In this document: positions 10,701 to 23,277 of the stretch, piece after piece
Layout: each line of letters starts with the position of its first letter
Position numbering within the stretch: the first letter of the stretch is position 1
Assembly (NCBI GenBank): GCA_030268105.1
Contig: BSDZ01000019.1
Coordinates: 40,001-104,000, forward strand
DNA from: Volvox africanus
Taxonomy: Eukaryota > Chlorophyta > Chlorophyceae > Chlamydomonadales > Volvocaceae
Length of the DNA: 64,000 bases
Reading direction: 5' to 3'
Position numbers and translations under genes: made by a program
The notes under the pieces: model-generated
What the model saw: the letters and a program-made list of their open reading frames with translations, nothing else
Databases searched by the model: none
What the model was told of the DNA's origin: nothing

Positions 10701-13511
10701 CGCACGAAGTCCGTTTGGAAGAAGTGCGGCACTGGCGACGCAGCCATCTGCAAATCAGCAACGATTGGGTCAACAAAGAGCCTGATGAAAAGGGCGTAAC
10801 GAGGGTGCAATAAAGCGCGTACCCGGGAGGACACAGCCAAACCGACCAGGCCCGGCCTTAACTCGCCCCGATGTGCAGTTGCAGCGCATCCCGCAACTGT
10901 GGAGTAGTGGGGGTTGCCGATTGTTAACAGCCAACGCCTTGGAAAGTCTCCCGCAAAAGCTTCAAGTCGTTATCGAGTTTGCAGCTCCTTCCCTGACGAC
11001 GACCTCCCTCTCCCGGTTTCCAACTGTCGATGCTCACCTCAAATCGCTCCTCGAAGGCAAAGAACGTTCGTGCCAGTTTCTCCACACCCACAGGTGGCCG
11101 TGGCGGCGCCTGCCGTTGCCCCACCCAGGCGTTCACCCAAACTGGCGCCACATGCGCATTCCCCATCACTTCAACTGACGCTCCTTGCAGCTCCTCCTGT
11201 TGTTCCGGCCCAGTAGCGGTCGCCATCTCACCGTTGCCCTCCCCGACATAGCGCTTGTTAAGTTCCACCGTAGCTTCCTCCTCCTCCTCTCCCTTCCCAT
11301 GTCCCAGCCCTAGGAGCTCCGGTAGCTGTTCCACAAAGTGGCGCCCGAACATTGCCTCCACCGCGCAGTGGAATACAAGGCCGCGGCATAACGAACATAA
11401 GTCCACCTGAGAAAGAAAGGGGGCATGGGGGAAATGCTTCCGGTTGATTCGTCCAGCTCAGTCACACATGCTCCTCCGTCAAGAGACTTCTGCAAACCAA
11501 AACCAAAACGAGCACCAGCACCAGCACCAAGTTTCCCTCACCTGTTTAAAGACGTGAAGAACCCAATCCCCTTGGGGCCGTGTTCATGCCTTGCCTATAG
11601 CGTTGATCACTCACTACAAATGCAAACGGAGATCCGGTGAGACCCGCACCTAAGGCCTAGCTCTCGACATCCACACCAGGAGTCATAGCTCTCATCTCCC
11701 TAGGGTGCCCGCCCCGCTTCTAGGGGCGCGGGGTAACTGTCTTATGCAGCCCTCAACCCCCGACTAATGTCACCTGTGCATGGTGCACGTAGCATGGCAG
11801 CAGCTGCATTGCCCGCATGCCCAGAGACTGAGAGGGGTCGAGAGGGCAGGGCATTGGGGAAGAAACAGCACTATTGATGTGATATGCGCGACGATAACGT
11901 GACGCTTGCGGGTTGGAGCGTGGTGTGCAGGGAATTCAAGGTATGGCTTCCAGGGATCAGGTCATTCAAGGATTGGAGTTAAAGAGGATGTAATGCTGGA
12001 GATCCCCACACAAAATCTGGTCGGGCGATAAGTGCCACCCACTCCCCGCAGCGCTGTTGTCATTAACCTGCATCCTCTCAGCCAGCGCCCCTGGCACCAG
12101 CAGATGCCGCAACTCCATTAGCATCTGGCGACCAGCGGGAAGGGACCGACAAGGGAGGCACGGGCCTCGGCAGGTGAGCGCATAGAGGGCTGGTGCTTTC
12201 ATCATGTGGAAGGAACACAATACATCCCCGACCGCGTCAACCGAAGAGAGTCTTCGGCACACCCTTAAGGAGCATATTCAAAAGGTTGCAGGGAGGTACA
12301 GATATGAAGAAAGTACATGGAGAGTGAACTGTGTGTGTTTATGGTACGACATGGCTCCCAGCATCCCACCGCCGGCCTCAATAGTTATCCCCCACCTGAC
12401 CAGCACGTGTCGTGCAGTGACCCACAGCTCACCTTGGAGTGGAGGGGGAAGAAGAGTCGGGAGGTCAAACCAAAGACACGCTGTGTGAACTGCTCTACCG
12501 CTGGCCTGAGGTACATGGCGGGCGGAAGGAGCTGGGATAAACTGCGGACCAGGTCACAGGAGCCTACCTGGCGTGAGGGAGCAGGAGGAGGTAATGGATG
12601 ATGCCTAATGGCGGATGGTGGCACAGAATCGCAGTATGATGAAGCCAAATGCCTGGAGGCTTTGGAGGAGCGACTACTAAAACCCTAAAACCCTAACATA
12701 ACAAAGCCGAGGGCTGCGGCGCAATCAGGAGCTGTTACTTGGATTGCAATACGTACTTCCTGCGGCCTGTAGGAAGTACGTACAGGTTCATGGGCTACAT
12801 GGACACCAGCCCTTTCACAGCTGATGATGTAAGGACCTTAAGTGGCGGTCCGCGCACCCAATTTCCATATCCGTGGCCGTACTAACTCCTTTCCTAAGTT
12901 CAAGGAGGACGTTATGAAGGGATGAAGACATCTAATCTATCTTTGTTTTAGACTAGTCATCCAAATCCGCTTTCCCAACCGGCGTGTACGACATATCGAC
13001 CCCGAAAACTACACGAAGCATACAGGCTTGCTGGGGTGATAAGGAACCCCCGAACAAAAAAATGAACTGTAGTCTAACTATGTGATAACGAAATTTCTGA
13101 CCTGAATGTAATCTTTTCGTCTGGGGCTGAGAAGAAGTAGTCGATGTGTGAAGGCTCAAAAAGGAACGTCATCTTCAAGGATGCTAGACTCAAAGTGAAG
13201 CAATCGCCAAACTGGACCACGTAAATTTGCACGTCATATGGTAAGATTAATCACTTAAAGAGGGACATCGGGTTGTTTTGCGCTCAACAAACTTATGGTA
13301 CCTTTCGCCTGCACTTGTTGATGTAGGAAACTCCGTGACGGCCGAGTGCCAATGCATTGCCAAGAAGAGGTAATCCTGGCACGAGTGGTGCTTCTGTGGT
13401 ATCCTGTCTCTTCCACAGAAGCTTGTAAATAGCTGTCGCAAGCAGCACGGCCCAAAGAGTTACAGGGAATAGAACTGCAGACTTGCTGGTAATCAAATCC
13501 ACCAAATCCAT
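7735..13511 (-). CDS. Cytochrome P450 (CYP7/CYP8-like class), multi-exon
   Basis: Heme-thiolate monooxygenase. The ATG at 13511 opens an N-terminal membrane anchor (LFPVTLWAVLLATAIY) followed by the proline hinge PLVPGLPLLGNALALG. Exons I can place: 13293-13511 (end near 13297), 13102-about 13238, 12433-12505, 12068-12124, 11038-11406, 10614-10747, 10211-10274, 9798-9890 (I-helix LLLALLWAS plus ANSIPAAFW across the junction), about 9460-9519, 8638-about 8987 (K-helix ExxR as EALRLR, then the PERF-like region), and a terminal exon to the stop at 7735 with the heme signature FGGGPYRCPGRYF. Phases agree at the 10747-9798 junctions. The K-helix and following DVRQV resemble the CYP7/CYP8 sterol and prostacyclin-synthase branch. 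The substrate cannot be read. It sits in the ER or plastid envelope by inference. The exon 2 acceptor and the exon near 9460 are uncertain. Confidence 0.88.
12679..12697. repeat. Interstitial telomere-type repeat in P450 intron
   Basis: Two and a half units of AAAACCCT on the plus strand, inside the intron between P450 exons at 12505 and 13102. It matches the Chlamydomonas-type telomere repeat. Confidence 0.8.
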
Positions 13512-15140
13512 TTGTATTCTGTTTTGAGAGAGAATAACTCGTCCCAGAAAGAGGAGTTGTCTGCGCTAATGTTAGGTCCGCACAGTCACGCAAGAATCAT
13601 CGCAAGAGAAGATGATCGGATTATGCAATTAGCAACGCGGCTATTTAAAGCATTCCCAATAGGGGTTTCCTAGCTTTAAACTACTGTCGTATTCGCGCCT
13701 TCGTACTCCACCAAAGTGCTTGCTAACAACAACAACCGACAGGCAATATTTACGATTCCGTAACACTTCCCGCTGCTAAAAACAGGCACCGTCCTCGGTG
13801 CAGAGAAAATGCAAGATGTTAAGGACACGGTGGGAGACGTGGAGGAGGCGCCGGCAGGGGAGCGACCCGCCAAACTGAAGAAGGTGCAATCGCTGCAATC
13901 GCTAAGGGTGAGAAGACTTTTGCAGGGAAGGGCCGAAAACCTGGGACCAGGATGGGAGATTATTATTATTATTATGGTTACTCCGCCCTTGCGGGCTGGC
14001 GTGTATTATGGGGATCTCCGAGATTTTAACCGAGTGGGCACGCGTACCTCAGCGTCTTCATCTGAGGCCGCTAGAGATCACCTGTTTTTTGGTTACGCAG
14101 AGTTTCCATGCTGTCTACGGCCCCTATCCATGTGCCAGCCCCTTAGGATCATATGGCATTTAGGTGGGTGTCAAACCACCCCGCACCATCAGCCCAGTTA
14201 CGGGCCTCAGATGCGCACTTCACGGGCTATGCATTTAATTCTCTCAACACGCATCAGGGGCCAGCCATGAGTACCAAATTATTGATGAACATTAACTCCA
14301 TGCATGAATGCTGATAAGTAACCTAGGTAGCTGATTAAGACAATGTTAAGACAGGCACTCTTTCAAAATCATGAAAAAGTAATCAAATTGCTAAGAAAGG
14401 TGCTGACAGCTTGCAAAAGTCAAACTAAGCTTTTAAACTTACTGACTCTTCTGTTTTGCGTTTTAAGTGATGGTAACCATTAGTCGCTCCACCAGTGTGG
14501 CTAAGCACAATCATACAAGGTTTATGCATCTACACGACCGATCCGTCTTCTATGTGCTGTGCACGCATCGATAGCACAGCAGCCGCTAGGAGCCCTGCCC
14601 GTCGGATATAGTGCTTTCTGCTGTTACGCCATTTATGGCCATATGGAATTTGAACACGAAAGAGGGGTGCATACATCACTACTGTTATCATGAAGTTGTG
14701 GAATATATACAGCCAAGATAATATCTTAACAATGCAATATTGGTATCAAAAGAGGACGGATTTGTACGACTGACCTGACATGCCGTGCACTCGTGATAAA
14801 GAGGTGCCGAGACCTTTCCTGACGCACATAAACAAGCATATAATGGTACCGAAGTGGTACCGCCGCACCAGTAAGCCATAGAAAAAAATATGCAGGTCTC
14901 TACCACGCACCATGTTCAAGGACATGCTCCCGTCTGTCTGTTTGTCTGTCTTTGAAGCACAACTCCTCTCCTTCCCTTTCATCGCCCAGCGCAGTGCCGT
15001 CTCTCAATGACACCAGTGCAGTCTTTGGTTCCGTAGATGCCATGACGTAGATGCCATGACGACCCGTCCACACAGCCATCTCCACACCCACTGCACAGCG
15101 GCAATCCTTCATACCCCTACGCACGCATGCACACATGTGG
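13512..15140. other. Spacer between P450 start and NIPA 3' end
   Basis: The part next to 13511 is the likely P450 promoter. A plus-strand ATG at 13809 starts a short plausible exon (MQDVKDTVGDVEEAPAGERP and on) ending at GTGAGA near 13908, but no continuation is recognisable. An (ATT)n run at 13958-13975 introduces 300 bp that looks inserted. The rest shows no gene. Confidence 0.5.
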
Positions 15141-18100
15141 CTATACGATATCGAGACCACCATCCTCGTCCGTCGTCCCCCCATTGGGTAGTGGCGCCCC
15201 CAACTGCTGCCCGGAAGCCGCTGTCATCGCGGCCCGCTTCTTTTGGAGGCGGTGCACGCTCACAGCCAGCGGGCGAGGAAGCAATCGCCGAACCCACGGC
15301 GGCACACATGCCACGATGGCGGTGGCGGTGGAAGCAAGTGCCTCGGTGCCCCCAGCCAGGCAGCTCACACCGAGCAGTATACACAGCCAGCTTGATAGCC
15401 GAACCACCTAAGATGGTGGTCCGGGAAAGGTAGGGGTTTGTTGTGGATTAGTTGCGGGGTTTTGATGAAAGAACTTTGAGAAAAGACTCGTCTGGTTTAC
15501 CTCCATAAATGGGAATGATGCACGACAGCATAAATATGTATGTGCGGTTTGGAGGCTGGTAGTGATGCGTAGGTTGTAGATGAGACTGGGCTCTTTTGAA
15601 AACTGAAGGAGGACATAGGGACACGCACAAAACCTCAACAGCAGGCAAAGTATCCCGCAGTATCCCTTTGTCACACTTTAAATGCTCACTCATACACACA
15701 CACATTCCGCACGGACCTTCATGCCATGCCCCGTCGGCAGCTTCTCGTCCAGTGCCACCATCCCCGCCAGCACCCCACAGATCATGGAGGATGTCGCGGC
15801 TGCCACACACACCACCACCGTGTTTCCCGCCTTCAGGCCGCGGGTTTGCAAAAGGAAGCCACTGCTAGTAAGGCCCACGGAGGCAGCCAATCCCAAGGGA
15901 ATCCAAACCACCGACAGCTTGACGGCGAGGATAAAACCTGTGTGTTTTGGGACCCGCGGTCGACAAAAGGAAATGCAAAACCTAAGAAGAGGGGCTGAGC
16001 ACTCGTCGGCTCCATTTCAGTGTTAGAAGTTGGGAAAACAAGGTGGCCAAGAGGAACAGCGCTCGTTGGAAGGGAGGGTGTGCGCGCCTCAAGTTGTCAG
16101 GGAATTCGGAGAAATGGCAATCGGTGGAGAGATTTGCGGTAATTCGTTGGGTTCGGCGGGTGGGTGGGTGGGTGGGTTATTAGACATCAGAAGGTGAACT
16201 TTCGGAAAGTGAACTTTCACCGCACCTTGTAATCCAGTAACTCTTTTCTCACCCAACTTTGGGTTTGTGCGTGATTCCCCAAACCCTCATTCCCCAGCCC
16301 AACGACAGTACTGAACACCCTCGGTGTTCAGTATTTCATTCAATTCCGGTAACCACATGTGCTCCCTTGCCAAGTAAGGCCCAAACAACATAGCTCCAGG
16401 ACTGTCAGTGCATACATCGCACGCTCTCGCCAACCTGTCCGACAAGCCGCCGCCGAAAAGCCAAAACACGCCCCCGCCTCCAGACCGCACAGCACGGCAT
16501 CTGCCGCTGCCGCAGCGGCGGCAGCGCTGGCAGCGGTGCCGCTGCCAGTAGCGCCGCAGCTCGCCCCCGACGAGCTCCGCTGCAGCGGCGGTGGCGACGA
16601 CTTGCCACTCCCACCACCGCTGCCGCCGTGGTTGTAGATGCTGGTGTGGTGATGGTGGTGGTGAGCTTGGACCGAATGTCGCCACCAGCACTCACATCCT
16701 GCACGTGCGGCCCACCCATCGCCAATGCATATTAAGGATGCATTCGTTCGGAAGGCTTTCCGGCGCTCCTCCCTCAGAAAGGGGACCGGAGGGCCACTGC
16801 AGACCAAGCTGGTGATAGTTAGGAAGTAGAACCGGGGTACTACACTGCACCGAACCTAACAAACCCAACCACCGGGAACCCAACCATCTTCGCCCCAACC
16901 ACCTTCCAGTTTTCCCACCTAACAGCGCCACCATTGCTGCGAACGCCCCCAGCACCCTCCACGAGCTGATGGCGGGGTGCTCGAGGTGGGATGGCTCGGC
17001 AGAGAGCCCTAGGCCCAGCACCCCGACAAACGCGACGGCCGCCGCCGCCCACTCGTGGCATTGCAGGCGCTCCTGTTTGGGTTTGGTACGGAGCGTGTGG
17101 GTTCGGGTTTTAGGGTTTTAGGGTTTGAAAACCGATGGGAAATGAAAACATCCGCGTTGACAAGTCCTGCGTGTGTTTGTTCATTTGTGCGAGTTGTGGA
17201 TTGCAGAACAAACCACGACAAAGAAACGTGGCAAAGCATGTGTCTACGCACCGCTTGCTAAGGCCCACATGGCCACACAAGGGGGCGAGTGACAGGTATG
17301 AAGCAGCGAGGCATGAGCCCTTCAGAAACCCTCCGCACAACTAACCTAACTAACCTTCACAAATCCTTCAGCTGGTACGAGACACCCATGTTGTGAATTG
17401 GGGAGAATTGGGTCTATCCTAACGAGCAAGCCCTGATCAGGGCCCCTCGCGCCGTATCATATCTTAGGGTGTCATGTCGTATCGAGTGCGATTCCTGACA
17501 TGCGATTTCATGGGGTTGGTGGGTCGTGTGTGTGTGTGTGTGTGTGTTTGTGTGAAATGGGCAGCTTCGTACCTTGAGGTAGAAGTGTGAAAAAATCAGC
17601 AAGATGACCAGCCCCACCCCCGACACCGGCTGCACCACGGAAACCTGCACAGCGACCAGGCAAGAGGGTTACGAAGGCTTCGCTGTGGAAATGTAGTTTG
17701 GGTTTGGGGTTTACATTTGGTGATGACCATCGTCCCATGCAGTGGGTTCATCTGCTCGGTCTCCCCCGTTACTCCCCTCCGCCCCTTCAATCCCTGCACT
17801 CGGACCTCCCGGTAAGAGTTCAGGGGTGTTTGTGTGTGTCTTGAAGGTTTTGGGGTTTGGATTTCCCCAGATCATATTTTGTAAGTCCCCAGAGTCCCAC
17901 AAACGAAAAACGTTAGGCAAAGAGGGAAGAAGAGTTGGGGCCCACCGGTCCAGCAGCCCAGGGTAATTGTATTGCTGCGAAATACCGCTGAATGGGGTGA
18001 CGGGGGATTTTAGCTCACCGGAGCATTGGCGAAGGCCACAATCATAAGCAGCGCCCCACCAAGGTCTGTCAGCATTCCAGTGACCCATAGTCCCGACCGG

Positions 18101-18228
18101 AAGTAAAGCAGCAACGTAGTGCGGTTTAGCACCAAACGTGGTAGCGTTCGCGTTGCCTGCTTCTGTAACACCTTGCCGATATTGTTTCCCGCAGCTGCCA
18201 GCACAGTAATGAGGATAGCGAACCACAT
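15141..18228 (-). CDS. NIPA/DUF803-family probable magnesium transporter
   Basis: Membrane protein of the plant NIPA-like family. Exons: 18019-18228, 17573-17644, 16919-17072, about 16425-16698, 15717-15937 and 15141-15407. The ATG at 18228 begins the diagnostic MWFAILITVLAAAGNNIGKV, followed by KQATRTLPRL, DLGGALLMIVAFANAP, VSVVQPVSGVGLVILLIFSH, GLEAGACFGFSAA, SSGFLLQTRGLKAGNT and a last helix SSWLCILLGVSCL. The order and spacing match Arabidopsis DUF803 proteins such as At3g26670. Between helices 4 and 5 is a long low-complexity loop with a run of six histidines and Gly/Ser/Ala stretches, absent from land-plant homologues as I know them. The join between the exons near 16425 and 15937 is not resolved. 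The family is linked to Mg2+ transport; substrate here is inferred. Confidence 0.88.
17105..17126. repeat. Interstitial telomere-type repeat in NIPA intron 2
   Basis: GGGTTTTAGGGTTTTAGGGTTT on the plus strand, about 33 bp upstream of the exon 3 acceptor on the coding strand, where it reads CCCTAAAAC and could serve as a branch-point-like site. Confidence 0.85.
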
Positions 18229-18960
18229 GAGGTCGAGCGGATGGAAGGAAGGAGCGTGGGAGCGGATGCGATGCAGTGCCAGAAAGCAGACGAATATATC
18301 ACTCGCGCTGCCGACGTCGCTTCGGTGTATGCATTATTCTTATAGATGGTAGACTATAAAGTTGTCATTGTGTAAACTGCTGCCAGGGGTTTAGGTGCTA
18401 CAGGGGCTAAGGTGGAACCGGTCAAGGTAAAGCCTCTGTGCTATGAAAGTGTTGTCTTGACTACTGGATACTCACAAGACGTATCCAGTTTTAATCGAAA
18501 CTTGGAGGTTCGACTGCCATCTCCCATTTTGTTGTGCCATTTGTTTGCCACTACTGAACCGCTCTTTCCGCTTTGTTTGACAAACGTTTCCGACCTACTT
18601 TTACATTGCTTTCTTTTTCCAAATTATTTGGTCAACCTCGCGGTCCTTTCAGTCTCTTGGCTCCTCTGGGCCTTATGAGCTCGAACGAGTTTGTCAGCCA
18701 ATCGTACTCATTACGAGTGTGTAAGCCAACTTCCAAGCGTCCACTACGGTTGATGGCATATTTATTCATTAGCATTAGCAACCAGACTGAAATCATTAGT
18801 GTCTTTTCATTAGATATATATATATCGGTGGGAGCTCTGCAAAGTTGTAACAAATGTTGCCCTTGGGTGGGCAACGAGTGGCTTCCATCGGAGGAAGAAC
18901 ACATGGACGTATTCTACTAGGTAGCCTCCGCAAGGTCTGTTCCGCTCACGCAACAGAGGT
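18229..18960. promoter_or_regulatory. Shared upstream region of two divergent genes
   Basis: The interval separates the NIPA start (minus strand) from the first recognised exon of the NTF2-like gene (plus strand), so it probably holds both promoters. An ATG at 18674 opens a Ser/Arg-rich frame that could be the missing transit-peptide exon of the plus-strand gene. No specific factor site is identifiable. Confidence 0.4.
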
Positions 18961-21900
18961 GTGTCAAGCGTAGCCTCGTTAAGTTTGTGCCCTATAAATG
19001 GAACTGCCAAAAACCTCACCCCTCCTCTTTTGCTTGCCCTCGTGCCCCGGGCTATACTCGGGCTGGGGGGGGGAGAACAGAAAGCAGCCGTCGCGGGCAC
19101 TGGCTTGACTGGAAAGGATGTTATCGTCCGTTATTACGAGGCTTACAATTCGGGTATGTCTTCGTGACCATCTGTGTGGTGCTGGGCACTATGCAGCGTG
19201 GATGGCAATCTTGGCGGGGGACATCTTGGCGCAAGGCCACATAACATGCATATGAGTTGAATCGTGTCAATCAATCTCTTAACTCGCACGCGATTTGGCA
19301 CACGGCGTATGCTTGCGTGAGTCAGATCACGAGTCAGACCAGTCAAGGCGGGAAGCTGCACCAAGCTTGCCCCAAGCTCTATGGATTGTCTCCCCCCCAC
19401 CCACCCGGATACTTGGAGCGAAGTTACTAGTCTTCTCGGGGCGGGGGTCATCGTGCAGCCAAGGTTGCTGAACTTCCATGCAGCCCCTGCAAAGTATACG
19501 TACGGGAGGCCAGTGCTCCCTTGCTAGTTTCTCTTTCATTCCCGACACCTCCCAGCCCAACCCTCAAGCAGCGAAGGAGCAGCAGCGGATACCCGTATCC
19601 CCCCTCTCCCCCCTCTCCACAGGGGATTTGGACACCATTGCCTCCCTCCTGGCTCCCGAGGTGTCGTACCACGACATGACCTACGAGGAGCCCTTGATTG
19701 GGCGGGATAAGGTCGTGAAGTTCCTGAAGAAGGTACCCCCGCCATGCGACCCAGGCCGTGTAGCGCCCGCAAGCGCCTGTTAACGGAAACAATTCCTTCC
19801 GGGGCTTAGGTTGCGGTATATGCGGCTACCTCCGGACCCTTCATAGAGACCACCCTGGAGTTTTAGTGTTTACACCCCCCCTCCCACACTATGATTTGCA
19901 CCTTCTTCCTCTCTGGCACCTCTCATCCCCCCTTTCTTCCTCCTGGCTCTCTGCCCGCACCCCCTCCCCCCCTCCCTTCCTCTTGGCTCTCTGCACGCAC
20001 CCCCTCCCCTCCCCCCCTCACCCCTAGGTCCGCCGCCTTATGCCCGGGGACCTCAAGTTCGTGATTGAGGATGTGACGTCGGGGGATCGGCGGGCCGTCG
20101 GCATCACGTGGTGGGGCCGGGGGGGGTCGGGGGATAGGGCCGGGGAGGGATAGATGTAACAAAAATGTAGCCAGGTAGAGGTTCATAAGGCCTTCATGAC
20201 GCATAATGCAATCCCCAAAGTTGTTGCCTCGGGTTGCCTGGAAAGAGGCTGCTGACAACCACAACCGCACGATGCCGGAGCGACTACCTGATGGGAGGTT
20301 TGCTGATCCTTCTCTCGCCCTTCAGACACCCTCTCAATGTCTCAATACACACACACACACACACACACACACCACCGGTGTGGTGTTCTCTCCCCCGTCC
20401 TCCCCCTCCTCGCCATCAACACACCCCGTCCTCCCCGTCCTCTCGTGTCACTGGCCGGGCGAGCAGGCATGCTGAGAGCGGCAAGGGTGTGGTGCTTCCC
20501 TTCTCCCGCGGCTGCTCCTTCTACACGCTGAACCCCCAGGGGCAGATCACCACCGCCAGGGACGTCGTGGAGGGGGTCATAAAGCCGGGGGACACCACTC
20601 TGAAGGTGTGTGCGGGTGGACGGTGCGGAGGAGGGCTGATGGGGGACACCACTCTGAAGGTGTGTGCGGGTGGACGGTGCGGAGGAGGGCTGATGGGGGA
20701 CGTCGGTCCTCCTCCGTCAGCCTTATGGTCCCGTGCGCAGTAAGGGGGGGGCAACAAGGGGGGGGGAATCGTTTGTTGGTGGACGAGGTGTTGCAATTGA
20801 GTCTCGCGGCCGGCGGTGCGGCAAGTACGTGTGTGGGAAAAGGTGGCCGCTTTACTCCCGAGCCCCCCCTAGAGCCCCCCCCCTAGAGCCCCTTCCACTC
20901 GGGGTGATCACGATTGGGTCATCAACCGGGTGGCGATGCAGCGGCCTGGCGGAGTCCATTACCCTGACCTCTCGCCCCACTGATGGCGGTGATCTTATCC
21001 ACCGCCCGTCTCGCCCCCACCTGCCCTCCACACACATCCCTTCAAGGTGCTCAACGTCGTCACCCCGCTCATCCGGCGACTGGGGCCCGCTGCGGACCTC
21101 TCCTCCCTCAGCAAGCTGCCCCTGGCCTCCGCGGCAGTCTGGGCCTTCTATGCGGGTGAGCACCTCAACCGGGGGGAGCTGTGACACGGAAACAAACCTG
21201 CTCCCTCAAATGTGCTGGTGGTTGTTGTCAGCCGTCTCTCCCTGTTGGTGCTGGCGGCACTGCTGCCGCTGCTGCTGTTCAGGTTACTCGGCTTACATTA
21301 TGTTGGGGAGCGCAGCCCCTGGAGTGCCCGTATACGCGACACCCCCCGAGGTGGGGGAGGGTGCTGGGAGATGTCAGTGGTCAGTGGGAGAAGGCCGGGG
21401 GGAGAGGTGTTCACTGGATCGCTTCATGGGGAGTGCGGGGGGGAACCAAAACACAGGGGCCCTGGTTGGCAGCCCGGATGACGATCGGTTGCCCAGGCAC
21501 GAGGCGGATCATCTTGTCGGGTGAGGGCAATTGGGCGAGGGCAGTTGGGCGACGGCTCGAAATCGCATCTGACTTGGCTCTCCTGATGTGATCCCCTCCT
21601 TGGGGAGGGGGGAAGGGAGCTGCGGGCGATGCGGGCGATGTTGTCACGTCATGGTCTAGTAATGATGGCAATGATGGCACACATACACAAACACGCATGA
21701 AGCTTTCCGTACAGCTTCCTAACAAACACCCCGGGAGAGGATTTGCCAGTAGAAGCCACCGAGCACACTGGCATGACTGCACGTGGCGGAGCCGCATAAG
21801 CCCCATTTGATAACAGGACGGGCATCAGGCACTCGCATCTCCTTAAATCACGTTTTCCTGTTGCCGTTACCCATTACGCATTACAATGCCAACCGCCGTA

Positions 21901-23277
21901 CCGGTACGCCATCAAGGTCCTGACGGAGGTATTTTACGAGTCGCTCAACTTCTTCTACGTCAACATCGGGCTGTCAGCTCTGGGTCTCTCCCCGGTGCCC
22001 TCGGTGCCCTGTCCGCCGGTTTCGGAGGCGGTGTTCAATTTCGTGAACGCATGGTCCCTGATGGCGTTGCCGTACATGCTGGCTGATGGCCGCAGCCGCA
22101 AGCTAGGGGGCGCCAAGGGGGTGATTGCTTGGTGGACGGGGATTATGGTGGGTGTTGAGGGGGGGAGGGAGAGCGCACGCGATTGGAGGCGGTCCACATT
22201 TGCCCTCTCGATACTTGAGAAGAGATGGGCAGTCGTTCGTGCCAATTTCTCAGTGCCTCTTAAGGCTGCCTGGTTAGTGTTGTCTGCGTCTGTGATGCCA
22301 GTCCTCACGGACACGTGGCGCCCAGTTTCCCCCGCCCCCCCCCGCTCTTCCTCGTCCCTGCTACCCCGCCCCCGGTCCCCCCCCCACTGGCAGTTTTTGA
22401 CCAATGTCTTCTACATCCCATACCTGGCCCAGAGAGCCGCCCCTGAGCCCCCCGCCACCCCTGGAGCGCTGCCGCCACCTCCCCCCGCCAACTCCCCCGT
22501 GCCGTGGTGGGCCCCCGCCTTCGGAGCCACCTCCCTAACGGTCGGGCTGCTCTCCATCGGCTGGGCCCTGGCAGCACGACCAGAGTACGGCGGGCTGGCA
22601 GAGCGACTGTCGTACTTCCTTGAGACCTTCAACTCCAACCGGGTGGGTCCAAGTCTGCTCCGACCCCGAGTGCACGAGTGCGTGAGTGAGCGAGCGAGTG
22701 AAGCAAAGAGATGTGTGAGGAGCTCCCGAGGAGGGAGGGACTGCGTCACACCTGCGCGCACTTCTGTGGGTTCATCGGTGTTTTGAAATCCGCCGTACGG
22801 CCCTTCGACGAAGCTCTGTAAACCCCCCTTCAGCGCTCTTCCGCTGAGGCCTGTCCCGTACCCCCCCTTCATGCCCCGGTCATCAGGCCTTTTACGCCTT
22901 CATTGTGGACTCGGGGTTGTACTGCATCTGGCAGGCGGTACTGATGCAGGACGCACCCGCAAGGTGGGGGCACGCGGAGGCAGGGAGGGGGGGGAACGTC
23001 ACCATCCTCCCCCCTCTCCCTCCCCCTGTTGGGCTTGACAGCAGCATCAGCAGCACTCGTGTATCCCCTCCTCCTTCTCCTCGCTCATGCTGTGTATGCC
23101 CGCAACCGTATCCTACCCGTATCGAGGGAATCAGGTCGCCCAGTGCCTATCCTTTTCTGGTTGTTGCACCCACATCCCTCCACCGCCTGCAGGTACCGGT
23201 TCGTGCCGTTCTTTGGAATGGCGGCGCACCTCATCACGGGGGGCCGCGTCAAGACGGAGGACGAGGAGGGCCCGTGA
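18961..23277 (+). CDS. NTF2/SnoaL-like domain protein with membrane segments, probably plastid
   Basis: Exons read from splice phase: up to 19153, 19623-19732, 20028-about 20120, about 20474-20605, 21047-21155, about 21853-22147, 22394-22642, 22887-22973 and 23193-23277. The N-terminal part gives VIVRYYEAYNSG, DLDTIASLLAPEVSYHDM, GRDKVVKFLKK, LKFVIEDVTSGDRRAVGITWW and FSRGCSFYTLN, the cone-shaped NTF2/SnoaL fold pattern. The C-terminal half has hydrophobic segments including NAWSLMALPYMLAD, FLTNVFYIPYLAQR and AFYAFIVDSGLYCIWQA, ending in VPFFGMAAHLITGGR. Similar two-part proteins occur in plant and algal plastids; the function is unknown to me. The true start is uncertain: no ATG precedes 18961 in frame, so a 5' exon is missing from this entry. 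The acceptor of the exon near 21853 is not clear. Confidence 0.75.
20591..20698 (+). repeat. 54-bp exact tandem duplication spanning an exon end and its 5' splice site
   Basis: GACACCACTCTGAAGGTGTG and the following bases at 20591-20644 are repeated at 20645-20698. Each copy contains the exon end CTGAAG and the donor GTGTGTG, so two equivalent donors lie 54 bp apart (18 codons). Confidence 0.9.

Noticed and set aside
13809..14270. Plus-strand 153-residue frame
   Set aside because: The first 33 codons look exon-like, but it then runs through an (ATT)n patch and inserted-looking DNA; no downstream exons found.
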